NCBI GenBank assembly: GCA_018333865.1
Contig: JAGXSE010000057.1
Coordinates: 41,792-105,791, forward strand
DNA: 64,000 nucleotides
Reading direction: 5' to 3'
From: Syntrophomonadaceae bacterium
Lineage (GTDB): Bacteria; Bacillota; PH28-bin88
The notes under the pieces were generated by a model. It was not told the origin of the DNA and made no database searches. It saw only the letters and a program-made list of their open reading frames with translations. The position numbers and the translations under genes are program-made. This document shows, piece by piece, positions 1 to 8,383 of the stretch (the stretch's first letter is position 1; the number at the start of each line of letters is the position of its first letter).

Positions 1-794
1 GCCAACCCGCCGCTGACCAGCATCACCAGGATAATATTGCGCTTGATGTCCATGCCCGCATAACGGGCCGCTCCCGGGCTTTCCCCGATCACCCTGATTT
101 CATAGCCCCACCGGGAATAGTATATAACAAAGTATAACACCAGGGCCGCAATCAGCCCGATGATCAGTCCCAGGTGAATGCGCGTATCGCCCAGGGTTGG
201 CAAGCGCGCCGCCGCGCTGAAGGCTTCAGTAATCGGAAATCCTAACGCGCCAGGGTCACGCCAGGGACCAAAAACCAGATAATCCACCCAGTAGATGGCA
301 ACATAATTCAGCAACAGTGTCACAATGATTTCGTTTACTCCCAGGTATGCCCGCGGCACAGCGGCCAGCAAAGCCCATAAAGAGCCTGCCAGCATACCGG
401 CGACAAACATCGCCGGCAATACAATATACACCGGAGCCTGGGGCATAGCCAAGGCAACGCCGCTAGCCGCGAAAGCCCCCATATAAAGCTGCCCTTCAGC
501 GCCAATGTTCCACAAGAGCATTCGAAAAGCTAACGCCACCCCAAGGCCGGCCAGCATCAAAGGGATAGCTTTAACTGCTGTTTCCATCAAGCCAAATGGG
601 GACATATACGCATTGGCAAACATGGTGTGGTAAACGGACAGAGGATTGAAGCCCATACTCAGGATCACGATCCCACCGGCCAAAAGCGCCAAAATGATCG
701 AGACCACCGGAATAGCTACATTAATATGCGGAGAAGGTTCTAACCGCTTCTCCCATCTGATGACCCAACCTGATAACAAGCCTTGTTTTTGCAT
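1..794 (-). CDS. Nucleoside ABC transporter permease (YufP/NupP type), partial at window edge
   Basis: The 264 residues present (the C-terminus lies beyond position 1) belong to the BPD_transp_2 permease family that works with BMP-type binding proteins to import nucleosides or purine-like compounds. It is an integral membrane protein: hydrophobic segments alternate along its length, starting around residue 28. Recognisable family stretches are GLGVALAFRMLLWNIGAEGQ and LLLNYVAIYW. The ATG overlaps the stop codon of the upstream ATPase gene as ATGA, so the two are translationally coupled. Together with the ATPase and two binding proteins it forms one transporter at the 3' end of the purine cluster; a second permease is expected just outside the window. 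The family is clear, but the exact substrate is inferred from context. Confidence 0.93.
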   Translation of the reverse strand, partial: MQKQGLLSGWVIRWEKRLEPSPHINVAIPVVSIILALLAGGIVILSMGFNPLSVYHTMFANAYMSPFGLMETAVKAIPLMLAGLGVALAFRMLLWNIGAEGQLYMGAFAASGVALAMPQAPVYIVLPAMFVAGMLAGSLWALLAAVPRAYLGVNEIIVTLLLNYVAIYWVDYLVFGPWRDPGALGFPITEAFSAAARLPTLGDTRIHLGLIIGLIAALVLYFVIYYSRWGYEIRVIGESPGAARYAGMDIKRNIILVMLVSGGL

Positions 795-2320
795 CAGCTT
801 GCCGACACCTCTTTTCCTGCCCCTGCCATCAAAAGACCCACTTCTTCCGGTGCCGTATTTTCCGCTGCCAGGATACCCATAATCTGACCTTCGTAAATCA
901 CCGCTATCCTGTCTGCCAGCTTAAAGATCTCTTCCAGATCCTCCGACACCAACAAAATACTGGTACCCTGATTCCGCTGTTCCACCAGCATCTGGTGGAT
1001 GGCCTCAGTAGCTGCCACATCTAACCCACGGGCCGGGTAGACGGCAATAATCAGACTTGGACAAGCGGAGATCTCCCGCGCCAGCACGAGCCGCTGCAAA
1101 TTGCCTCCTGACATCAGCCTGACCGGACAGTCCAGAGTCGCAGTTTTGACCCCAAAAGCCGTGACCAGCTCTTGCGCTCTTTGCCGGATTGCCTTGTGAT
1201 CCAAAAACCATCCCGGGCAGACTGACCGGTCGCGGTAGGATTTGAGAATTACATTCTCCATTACCGCCATGTTGGGAATAAGCCCCATGCCCTTCCGGTC
1301 TTCCGGAATATAACCTACTCCCGCTTCAATTATTTCTCTTGTTCTGCATCTTGTTACATCGTTATCGCTCAAGAATATTTTGCCTGCAGTCACCGGCCTT
1401 AAGCCGGTGATCACCTCAGCCAGCTCCCGCTGGCCGTTTCCGGCCACCCCGGCAAAAGCCAGGATTTCTCCTTTTTGAATGGAAAAAGATACTTTTCGCA
1501 AAGCCGGCAATCCCTTGTCGTTTAAGGCTGATACAGCCTCAAGCCGGAGAACAACCTGTTGGGATATAACAGCAGGCTTATTGATTTCAGCAAGAAGCTC
1601 TTTGCCTACCATTAACTGGGCAAGTTCCTTAATGCTGGTTTGCCCCTTCTCGCGCACAGCCACCGAGCGGCCGCCGCGCAACACTGTAATGCGGTCGGCA
1701 TAAGCCATCACTTCATGCAGCTTATGGGTGATAAAAATAACAGTCTTGCCACTATTAGCCAATTGCCGCAAATTTTTAAAGAGCTCCCTGACTTCCTGGG
1801 GTGTCAAAACTGCAGTGGGTTCATCAAGAATCAAAATCTGGGCTCCCCGATAAAGCATCTTCATGATCTCAACCCGTTGTTGCTCCCCAACAGACAGCTG
1901 CCATATCTTAGCCTTTGGATCCAGCAGCATGCCATAAGTTTTTGATAAAGCAGCGATTTTTTGCTCGACAACCTGCGGCTGCCACCAAAATCCTTCTGTC
2001 TTGATCCCTAAAGTAATATTCTCGGTTACGGTAAGTGAAGACACCAGGCGAAAATGCTGGTGCACCATACCCACGCCGGCCTCCGCGGCATCCCGGGGCG
2101 TGCGCAGGCTGACCGGCTTGCCGTCAATTAATATTTCTCCCTCATCTGGCCAGTATAAACCAGTCAGGATATTCATTAAGGTGCTTTTGCCGGCGCCGTT
2201 TTCACCTAGCAAAGCGTGAATTTCGCCTCGCCGGGCCTGAAATTCGACTTGATCATTGGCCAGCACCCCAGGGAATCTTTTGGTAATTTTACGCATCAAC
2301 AGTGATGTCTCAGATCCCAT
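794..2320 (-). CDS. Nucleoside ABC transporter ATP-binding protein, two ABC domains (YufO/NupO type)
   Basis: This 508-residue cytoplasmic ATPase powers the BMP-type nucleoside importer. It has two tandem ABC domains. The first, about residues 8-235, has Walker A GENGAGKST, signature LSVGEQQR and Walker B LILDEPTAVLTP. The second, about 258-500, has the degenerate Walker A GVAGNGQREL and signature MSGGNLQR usual for sugar and nucleoside importers. In place of the common Walker B acidic site the second domain reads LIIAVYPARGLDV, so it is probably catalytically weak, as in many relatives. An AAGGGGG ribosome-binding site precedes the ATG. The gene follows the first binding-protein gene by about 180 bp and overlaps the permease gene. 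The substrate is inferred from the purine cluster. Confidence 0.93.
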   Translation of the reverse strand: MGSETSLLMRKITKRFPGVLANDQVEFQARRGEIHALLGENGAGKSTLMNILTGLYWPDEGEILIDGKPVSLRTPRDAAEAGVGMVHQHFRLVSSLTVTENITLGIKTEGFWWQPQVVEQKIAALSKTYGMLLDPKAKIWQLSVGEQQRVEIMKMLYRGAQILILDEPTAVLTPQEVRELFKNLRQLANSGKTVIFITHKLHEVMAYADRITVLRGGRSVAVREKGQTSIKELAQLMVGKELLAEINKPAVISQQVVLRLEAVSALNDKGLPALRKVSFSIQKGEILAFAGVAGNGQRELAEVITGLRPVTAGKIFLSDNDVTRCRTREIIEAGVGYIPEDRKGMGLIPNMAVMENVILKSYRDRSVCPGWFLDHKAIRQRAQELVTAFGVKTATLDCPVRLMSGGNLQRLVLAREISACPSLIIAVYPARGLDVAATEAIHQMLVEQRNQGTSILLVSEDLEEIFKLADRIAVIYEGQIMGILAAENTAPEEVGLLMAGAGKEVSAS

Positions 2321-2397
2321 CCAACTGCCCCCTTGTCTATTGGGAGGGAGCAGCCGCTCCCCCCCAACACACTCCTGTCTCCTGCTTCCTGTCTCCT

Positions 2398-2512
2398 GCC
2401 TCCTGCTTCCTGCAGTGGCAGTCGCAAACTATTATCTGGCAGGCAATTTTCCCTCCTGCCTCATGCCTCCTGCTTCCTGCAGTGGCAGTCGCAAGCTATT
2501 ATCTGGTAGGCA
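2398..2512. repeat. 48-nt direct repeat at the 3' end of the binding-protein gene
   Basis: Two 48-nt copies, 2398-2445 and 2465-2512, differ at only two positions and are offset by 67 nt. The right copy contains the last codons and stop (LPTR-stop) of the binding-protein gene plus downstream CT-rich sequence. The left copy, downstream of the gene, carries a decayed equivalent (LPAR-stop). This is a local tandem duplication of the gene end, embedded in CCTGC-rich low-complexity sequence. Confidence 0.85.
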
Positions 2513-3653
2513 GTGAACCGACTACACCTTCGATCAGCCAGTTCATTCCCAGCAACTCCTCCTCGGTCATTCTTGTACCGGCCGGAACCCTGACAGCACC
2601 TGTCTGGTCTTTGATGGGTCCAGTAAAGGGGAAGAGTTTGCCATCAATTATTTCCTGCCTTTTTGCCAAGACTTTTTCTTGGACGTCTTTAGGCACCAGG
2701 GCATCGTTAAATGGTCCTAGGTCAACGATGTCCGGCATTGCCCACCGATGCCGGGTGCTCTCCCACTTGCCGTCCCGAATTGACTGCAGGATCTCCACAT
2801 AAAAGGGACCCCAGTTCCACACCGGACCTGTCAAAGTGGCTTTTGGTGCCATATGTCTCATGTCTGAGTTGTTACCAGTGCCAAAAGCGCCTCTCTCCTG
2901 AGCTGCCTGCTGAGCAGACGGCGAATCCTGATGCTGTCCGATCACATCAGCGCCTGCATCTAACAAGGTAATCGCAGCTTCTCTCTCCTTGGCGGGATCA
3001 AACCAGGTATTTGTCCAGACCACCTGCACAGTAGCCTTGGGATTAACTGCGCGCGCCCCCAGGGTAAAGGCGTTGAGACCAAGGATAACCTCAGGAATCG
3101 GATGTGCTGCTACATAGCCCAGGCGGTTAGTCTTTGTCTTCAGGCCGGCAACCATGCCCGAAAGGTACCTGGCATCCTCGACTCTGCCAAAATAGGCTGA
3201 CATATTAGGAGCGGTTTTAAACCCGGTAGCATGCATGAATTTAACATTAGGATACTGAGCAGCGAGATTCACCATAAAGTCCATGTAGCCGAAGCTGGTG
3301 CCAAATATAACTGTTGCACCTTTCTGGATCATTTCCCGTACTACCCGCTCAAAATCTGCCCCCGGCGGTACACTCTCAACATACATTGTCTCCACCCAAG
3401 GCAATTTGCTTTCAACATATTTACGGCCTTGGTTTTGGGCAAAAGTCCAACCGGCATCGCCGATCGAGCCGACGTAAACAAAACCAACCTTCATATCTGC
3501 GGGTGCGGGTGCGGGTGCCGGCGCAGGAGCCGGCGGCGGGGTTGGGGTTGCTGCAGGTTGCGCCCCGCAGCCAACGGTTGTGCCCACGAGCGCCAGAATC
3601 AAAAGCATTACTAAGGCCACTAGCTTTCCCTTGACTGTTTTTGACTTGACCAT
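2499..3653 (-). CDS. BMP family ABC transporter substrate-binding lipoprotein (copy 1)
   Basis: This is a 384-residue extracytoplasmic binding protein of the BMP/PnrA-like family (purine nucleoside receptor A), the substrate-capturing part of the importer encoded downstream. Residues 1-29 form a lipoprotein signal peptide with lipobox TTVGC and acylated Cys29. A Pro/Ala-rich linker (about residues 33-52) leads to the two-lobed domain beginning MKVGFVYVG. Family features include GDAGWT near the ligand site, the FGTSFGY stretch and EGVVGSLP at the end. An AGGGGG ribosome-binding site lies eight bases before the ATG. It is closely similar along its length to the neighbouring copy 2, so the pair arose by tandem duplication. 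Nucleoside binding is inferred from family and location. Confidence 0.93.
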   Translation of the reverse strand: MVKSKTVKGKLVALVMLLILALVGTTVGCGAQPAATPTPPPAPAPAPAPAPADMKVGFVYVGSIGDAGWTFAQNQGRKYVESKLPWVETMYVESVPPGADFERVVREMIQKGATVIFGTSFGYMDFMVNLAAQYPNVKFMHATGFKTAPNMSAYFGRVEDARYLSGMVAGLKTKTNRLGYVAAHPIPEVILGLNAFTLGARAVNPKATVQVVWTNTWFDPAKEREAAITLLDAGADVIGQHQDSPSAQQAAQERGAFGTGNNSDMRHMAPKATLTGPVWNWGPFYVEILQSIRDGKWESTRHRWAMPDIVDLGPFNDALVPKDVQEKVLAKRQEIIDGKLFPFTGPIKDQTGAVRVPAGTRMTEEELLGMNWLIEGVVGSLPTR

Positions 3654-3830
3654 CTCAAATCCCCCTTTTGCTTTTTACCAGTTTAGTTCCTCTGTGATTC
3701 CTGTTTGCTACCGGCAGGTAACGCTCCCTTTTGGCAGCATTCACTGCATATTTAAGCGAATCACCTCCTTGTCAGGTCGAGGATGCCAGGATGTGCCAGG
3801 CCAAGGCGGGTCCAACGGCTCCGTATAATA

Positions 3831-3930
3831 GGCAGAGTTTGGTCTGGGAATAAACAACAGGCAACCATGCTCGCTTTGCTCAACTGCTCAGACCCAAATA
3901 GCCATACTCTGCCCCACTTCCTCTATTATA
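3831..3930 (-). promoter_or_regulatory. Candidate -10 box and long hairpin in the leader of binding-protein gene 1
   Basis: On the minus strand a TATAAT (3925-3930) is followed, about 12 nt later, by an extended hairpin between 3913 and 3831. Its outer stem is GGCAGAGT/ACTCTGCC. An inner stem, TTTGGGTCTGA with CAGACCAAA, has one bulged base. No good -35 box is visible at 17 bp. The hairpin begins within a few bases of the expected transcript start and lies about 180 nt before the start codon, as an attenuator or riboswitch-like leader would. It does not match the purine (guanine/adenine) riboswitch consensus. The other parts of this 379-bp gap hold an isolated AAGGAGGTGA near 3766-3775 and no convincing gene. 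Confidence 0.4.
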
Positions 3931-4032
3931 GCAAGATATTTGCCCATGCCTAGCCCAGGAGTAGATATAGAAAAAACCTAATCCCAACTGCTTTTGTTGC
4001 CCATGGCTGATATTTATTGTAACTACCAGCAA

Positions 4033-5169
4033 TTACCTGGCTGGAAGCGATCCAATTACTCCTTCGACCAGCCAGTACATTCCCCGCATTTCATCGACAG
4101 TCATTATTGTTCCGGCAGGGACCCTGATTGCCCCAGCCTGGTCCTTGATAGGGCCGGCAAAAATATTGAACTTGCCGTCAATTATTTCCTGCCTTTTTGC
4201 CATTACTTTATCCTGTATTTCCTTAGGCACCAGGGCCTCATTAAACGGGCTCAAATCAACAATATCCGGCATCGGCCAGCGATATTGCTCAGGTTTCCAG
4301 GTGCCGTCCCGAATGTTTTCCATCATCTCCACATAAAAGGGGCCCCAATTCCAGACCGGACCTACTAAAGTGGCATTTGGCGCAAAACTTCTTAAGTCTG
4401 AATTGTCGCCGACACCAAAAACCCCCCTGTCCTGTGCAGCCTGCTGCGAGGCCGGAGAATCTTGATATTGACCGATAACATCTGCTCCCGCCTCAATCAG
4501 GCTTAAGGCCGCTTCTCTTTCTTTGGCAGGATCAAACCACGTGCCAGACCAAACCACCTGCACGGTAACCTTAGGATTGACCAGGCGGGCACCCAGGGTA
4601 AAGGCGTTAAGACCTATAATGGCTTCGCTAAAAGGATGCGCAGCCACAAAACCCAAGCGATTAGTCCTGGTCTTCAGGCCGGCAACCATGCCGGTGAGGA
4701 ACCTGACGTCTTCTATTCTGCCAAAATAGGTTCCTAAATTGGGACCGGAGCCAAACCCGGCGCCTTGCATGAATATGACATTAGGATGTTGTGCAGCTAT
4801 GCCGGGCATGAGGGCCGAATAGCCAAAGCTAGGGGCGAAAATGACTTTTACACCCTGTTGGACCATCTCCCGCACGACTCGCTCCAGGTCTGCCCCTGGG
4901 GGAACTCGCTCTACCTTTAAGGTTTCAACCCAGGGCAGCTTGCTCTCGAGATACTGACGACCTTGATCATGAGAGAAATTCCAGCCAAAGTCCGCAAGCG
5001 GACCAGGATATATAAATCCCACTTTTGTTACCGCAGGAGCCGGTGCAGGAGCCACTGGGGTAGGTTCAGGCTGCGGTTTCTGCATTACAACAATGGTCAC
5101 CACTATTGCTACAACCAAAAATATTGCGAGCACTATCAGCCTTACATTGAGCAATTTAGAATTCACCAT
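4033..5169 (-). CDS. BMP family substrate-binding protein, membrane-anchored (copy 2)
   Basis: This 378-residue paralogue of the adjacent binding lipoprotein has the same Pro/Ala linker and BMP/PnrA-like domain (starting TKVGFIYPG, ending EGVIGSLPAR). The N-terminal 29 residues contain one hydrophobic helix, but no lipobox cysteine follows it; the sequence goes straight into QKPQPEP. It is therefore probably held by an uncleaved transmembrane helix rather than a lipid, or it is secreted. The ribosome-binding site is AGGAGAGGAG. The upstream gene is adenine deaminase, with a 15-codon small frame between them. Two binding proteins may give one permease two specificities; this is inference. Confidence 0.92.
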   Translation of the reverse strand: MVNSKLLNVRLIVLAIFLVVAIVVTIVVMQKPQPEPTPVAPAPAPAVTKVGFIYPGPLADFGWNFSHDQGRQYLESKLPWVETLKVERVPPGADLERVVREMVQQGVKVIFAPSFGYSALMPGIAAQHPNVIFMQGAGFGSGPNLGTYFGRIEDVRFLTGMVAGLKTRTNRLGFVAAHPFSEAIIGLNAFTLGARLVNPKVTVQVVWSGTWFDPAKEREAALSLIEAGADVIGQYQDSPASQQAAQDRGVFGVGDNSDLRSFAPNATLVGPVWNWGPFYVEMMENIRDGTWKPEQYRWPMPDIVDLSPFNEALVPKEIQDKVMAKRQEIIDGKFNIFAGPIKDQAGAIRVPAGTIMTVDEMRGMYWLVEGVIGSLPAR

Positions 5170-5212
5170 ATTCTGTTCTCCTCTCCTTTGCCTTAAAGCA
5201 ATTTAATTTTCC

Positions 5213-5260
5213 TCAGACAGAACTAACTGCTACAGGCAAGACCACATCGTTTTTTGCCAT
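5213..5260 (-). CDS. Possible 15-aa leader peptide upstream of binding-protein gene 2
   Basis: A 16-codon frame, MAKNDVVLPVAVSSV-stop, starts five bases after a near-perfect Shine-Dalgarno AAGGAGGTGA and ends 43 bases before the binding-protein ATG. The ribosome-binding site is stronger than those of most neighbouring genes. The homologous leader of binding-protein gene 1 keeps the AAGGAGGTGA but not the peptide frame. The site may thus bind ribosomes or the 16S tail for regulation, or it may be a relic of a lost gene start. No known leader-peptide family is recognised. Confidence 0.35.
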   Translation of the reverse strand: MAKNDVVLPVAVSSV

Positions 5261-5293
5261 ACTCACCTCCTTGACGCACCGAAACATTGTCTG

Positions 5294-7003
5294 CTAAACC
5301 GAAATATCGACAAGCCGAAACTCTTCCACATCTACCAGTCCCCGGTCAGTTAGTTTGAGTTCCGGGATCACCGACAAGGATAAAAATGACAACGCCATAA
5401 AGGAGGAAGGAATCATGACCCCCATCTCCGCAACTCGCTGATGGAGATCTTCAAGCTGCCGGGCCACCTCCTCCAGGGTTCCCAGAGCCATCAATCCGGC
5501 TATTGGCAGGGCCAAAACACCTAGAATTTTGCCCTGTGCCGCCAAAACCAGCCCGCCCTGATTACGGGCAATGGTATCGATTGCCAGCAGGATATCCTCG
5601 TCAGCAACACCCACGGCAATTATATTATGAGAATCGTGGGCAACCGAGCAGGCAATAGCGCCATTTTTCAAACCAAAACCCTGAACCAGGCCAACCCCAA
5701 CCCTCCCTGTTGCATGATGCCTCTCAACTACGCACAGCTTCAGAATATCCCGATCCGGATCAGCTATGATTTCATTGTTGGAAACTTTAGGGAAGGTTAG
5801 CAGCTGGGTTGTAACCACTTGCTTGGGCACCAGCCTGATTACTCGCACCAGATCACTCTTGGCTTCTAGTTTGATTTTCTCCAGGCTAAGGGAAGGAACC
5901 TTGACGGAATTTCGCACTGCCTCAGGAGCCCAGCGTTTGGCTTGAAAAAGGGAGCGTCCACCTTCAGCAACCAATTCGCCCTGATGGTAGACCTGGCCGA
6001 TTTGAAGCGAAAAAAGATCTTCGATTACCACCAGATCGGCGAGATAACCTGGAGCAACTGCCCCAAGGTTATTCAGCCCAAAATATTCCGCTGTGTTGAT
6101 GGTGACCATCCTGATAGCCGCAACCGGATCCAAACCAGCCGAAATCGCCTTGCGGACAGCATGATCGAGGTGGCCTTCCCTGAGCAGATCCTCGGGATGG
6201 CGGTCATCGGTCACTAACATGCAGCGCCTGAGGTTTTCAGGGGTTACGACAGGCAAGAGGTCGAGCAAGTTCCGGGTTGCTGATCCCTCCCGGATCATCA
6301 CATGCATGCCCAGGCGCAATTTTTCCAGGGCTTCGTCAGGGGTTGTGCACTCGTGATCCGAGGTGATCCTTGCTGCAACATAGGCACAGAGGTCCTTTCC
6401 TGTCAGGCCAGGGGCATGACCATCAATGGGTCGTCCGCAGGAAGCCTTGATCTTCGCTAATATTTCAGGTTCTGCAGCCAATACCCCGGGGAAATTCATC
6501 ATTTCTCCTAACCCCAATATTCGCTTTTCTTGATAAAGCTCTGGCAGATCCCTGGAAGTTACTTCACCGCCCGAAGTTTCAAAAGGGCTAGCCGGCACAC
6601 AGGAAGGAATGGTCAGGTAAACCCGCAGCGGCAGACTGCGGCTGGTATCGAGCAGGTATCTGATTCCTACCGTGCCCAACACATTAGCAATCTCGTGTGG
6701 ATCGGCCACTACTGCCGTAGTACCTCTGGGAACTACAGCCCGGGCAAATTCAGGCGGAACCACCATTGTGCTCTCCAGATGCACATGGCCGTCGATAAAA
6801 CCAGGTGCCAAAAAGAGACCAGCCAGATCTACTTCTTTCGGTCCCGAATACCGGCCCAAGCCAGCAATCATACCCTCAGAGATGGCCACGTCAGACTCGC
6901 AGATCTCACCAGTGAAAACATTGATCACCTTAGCTTGCTTCAGCACTAAGTCTGGCTCCTTCTTGCCTCTGGCCACAGCGATCAGTCCGGCTGTATCATG
7001 CAT
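5294..7003 (-). CDS. ade: Adenine deaminase (EC 3.5.4.2)
   Basis: This 569-residue cytoplasmic metalloenzyme converts adenine to hypoxanthine and ammonia. It is an amidohydrolase-superfamily TIM barrel of the AdeC family at its usual length. The metal-binding GFIDGHVHLES motif lies near residue 70, followed by VVADPHEIANV, the GHAPGLTG stretch and the VTDDRHPEDL motif. The C-terminal half has the AdeC-specific segments AVGVADEDILLAI and LGVLALPIAGLM. The chosen ATG (7003) lies eight bases after AGAGG; a GTG three codons earlier falls on the ribosome-binding site. It stands between a second amidohydrolase gene and the nucleoside importer. Its product hypoxanthine would feed the Mo hydroxylases of the cluster. 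Confidence 0.96.
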   Translation of the reverse strand: MHDTAGLIAVARGKKEPDLVLKQAKVINVFTGEICESDVAISEGMIAGLGRYSGPKEVDLAGLFLAPGFIDGHVHLESTMVVPPEFARAVVPRGTTAVVADPHEIANVLGTVGIRYLLDTSRSLPLRVYLTIPSCVPASPFETSGGEVTSRDLPELYQEKRILGLGEMMNFPGVLAAEPEILAKIKASCGRPIDGHAPGLTGKDLCAYVAARITSDHECTTPDEALEKLRLGMHVMIREGSATRNLLDLLPVVTPENLRRCMLVTDDRHPEDLLREGHLDHAVRKAISAGLDPVAAIRMVTINTAEYFGLNNLGAVAPGYLADLVVIEDLFSLQIGQVYHQGELVAEGGRSLFQAKRWAPEAVRNSVKVPSLSLEKIKLEAKSDLVRVIRLVPKQVVTTQLLTFPKVSNNEIIADPDRDILKLCVVERHHATGRVGVGLVQGFGLKNGAIACSVAHDSHNIIAVGVADEDILLAIDTIARNQGGLVLAAQGKILGVLALPIAGLMALGTLEEVARQLEDLHQRVAEMGVMIPSSFMALSFLSLSVIPELKLTDRGLVDVEEFRLVDISV

Positions 7004-7060
7004 GCCTTCCACCTCTCCCCTTTTGGTGTTATCAATGCTTCCCGCCTTAATAGTTACGGA

Positions 7061-8383
7061 TTATATTCCGGTACGCTGCCGCAGGCGGGCAATAGCCAGG
7101 CTGCACTGGCGGCGCACTTCCCCTTCGTTAATTGTGAGCAGGGTTTTGTTATCCCAAACCAGCTTGCCGTCAACCATTGTCACCGCGACATCTGAACTTT
7201 TCAGCTGGTAGACCAGCTGGCCATAGATATCCCCGTCTTTTGCCGGGGCATTGTGCAAGCCATTTAAGGCTACCAGGGCCAGGTCGGCTTTTTTCCCCAC
7301 TTCCACGCTTCCCAGCAGGTCTTCCATCCCCATAGCCCTGGCACCGCCCAGGGTAGCCATCTCGAACACCTTGGCCGCAGGCATGGCAGTAGGACCGTGG
7401 ACCGGCTTTTGCATCAAGGCTGCCATCCGCATCTCCTGAAATATGTCCAGGTTATTGTTGCATGGAGCACCATCGGCAGCGATGGAAACATGGATATTGT
7501 TAGCCAGCATTTCCGGAATCGGGGCGATACCAGACCCTAACTTCATATTGCAGGTGGGACAGTGGACTACCTTGGTCCCGCTTTTAGCTAAAATCTGCAT
7601 CTCCTTTGCATTCAGATGAATGCAGTGAGCCAGGATTAAGTCCGGCCCTGTTAAACCTATATGCTCCAGATACAGGAGATTGCGCATGCCCCGTTCCTTT
7701 TCCACCAGTTCAATCTCGCCCCGGTTCTCCGAAGCGTGGGTATGTACTTTCACCCCATACTGACGGGAAAGTTTCCCTACTTCCATCAAAAGCTCCTCGG
7801 TACATGAAACAACAAAGCGAGGCGTAAAGGCATACTGAATGCGTCCATCTGCTCCGCCATGCCATTTCTCTAACAGATCCACGCTCTCCTGCAGGGAGGA
7901 GTCGGTATCTTCCCGTAAAGAGACAGGAACATCGTTGCCCCAGTCCATCATCACCTTGCCGGTAATAGCCCGCATGCCGCAATCGGCAATCGCCTGGATC
8001 GCCGCATCGGTATGGTGCACTGTCTCCAAATCGACAATGGCGGTGGTCCCTCCTTGGAAAAGCTCACCACACCCTAACAGGGCCGAGTAGTATATAGATT
8101 CGGCATCGTGAGCCCCCTCCAGCGGCCAAATGCGCAGCCTGAGCCAATCCAACAGCTCCATATCATCGGCCAGCCCCCGAAAAAGGGTCTGGCAGAGATG
8201 AACATGGGGCTGAATGAAGCCGGGAATTAACGCATGACCTCCAGCCTCAATCACCTGTTTTGCATCTTCCCTGCTGCTGCCAACTTCAGCAATCCGGTCC
8301 TTTTCAATGTACACGTTACCGCAAAAGATTTCCCGTCTTTGGTTCATGGTAACGATCAGGGCATTTTTAATCAGAATGCTCAG
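7061..8383 (-). CDS. Amidohydrolase, purine/nucleoside deaminase type (MtaD/SsnA superfamily), probable CTG start
   Basis: This cytoplasmic metal-dependent deaminase resembles 5'-deoxyadenosine, S-adenosylhomocysteine and guanine deaminases. Metal ligands are visible in PGFIQPHVHL, KVHTHASEN, ILAHCIHL and AADGAPCNNN. The first in-frame ATG (8347) would cut off the usual first beta strand. Reading upstream gives LSILIKNALIVT before MNQRR, matching the usual N-terminus (M-x-I-L-I-K-N-A), and an in-frame TGA closes the frame just before. No ATG, GTG or TTG lies in that stretch. A CTG at 8383 overlaps the preceding stop as CTGA and sits seven bases after GAGGTG, so a CTG start giving 440 residues is proposed. 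The substrate is uncertain; purine or deoxynucleoside deamination is inferred. Confidence 0.88.
   Translation of the reverse strand: MSILIKNALIVTMNQRREIFCGNVYIEKDRIAEVGSSREDAKQVIEAGGHALIPGFIQPHVHLCQTLFRGLADDMELLDWLRLRIWPLEGAHDAESIYYSALLGCGELFQGGTTAIVDLETVHHTDAAIQAIADCGMRAITGKVMMDWGNDVPVSLREDTDSSLQESVDLLEKWHGGADGRIQYAFTPRFVVSCTEELLMEVGKLSRQYGVKVHTHASENRGEIELVEKERGMRNLLYLEHIGLTGPDLILAHCIHLNAKEMQILAKSGTKVVHCPTCNMKLGSGIAPIPEMLANNIHVSIAADGAPCNNNLDIFQEMRMAALMQKPVHGPTAMPAAKVFEMATLGGARAMGMEDLLGSVEVGKKADLALVALNGLHNAPAKDGDIYGQLVYQLKSSDVAVTMVDGKLVWDNKTLLTINEGEVRRQCSLAIARLRQRTGI

Noticed and set aside
2302..2802. Plus-strand coding frames opposite the ATPase and binding-protein genes
   Set aside because: They lie antisense to well-supported genes, have no ribosome-binding site and are rich in repeats and low-complexity Ser/Cys/Pro.
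3654..4032. Guanine/adenine riboswitch upstream of the nucleoside binding protein
   Set aside because: The conserved purine-aptamer core sequences are not present; only an unassigned hairpin is seen.
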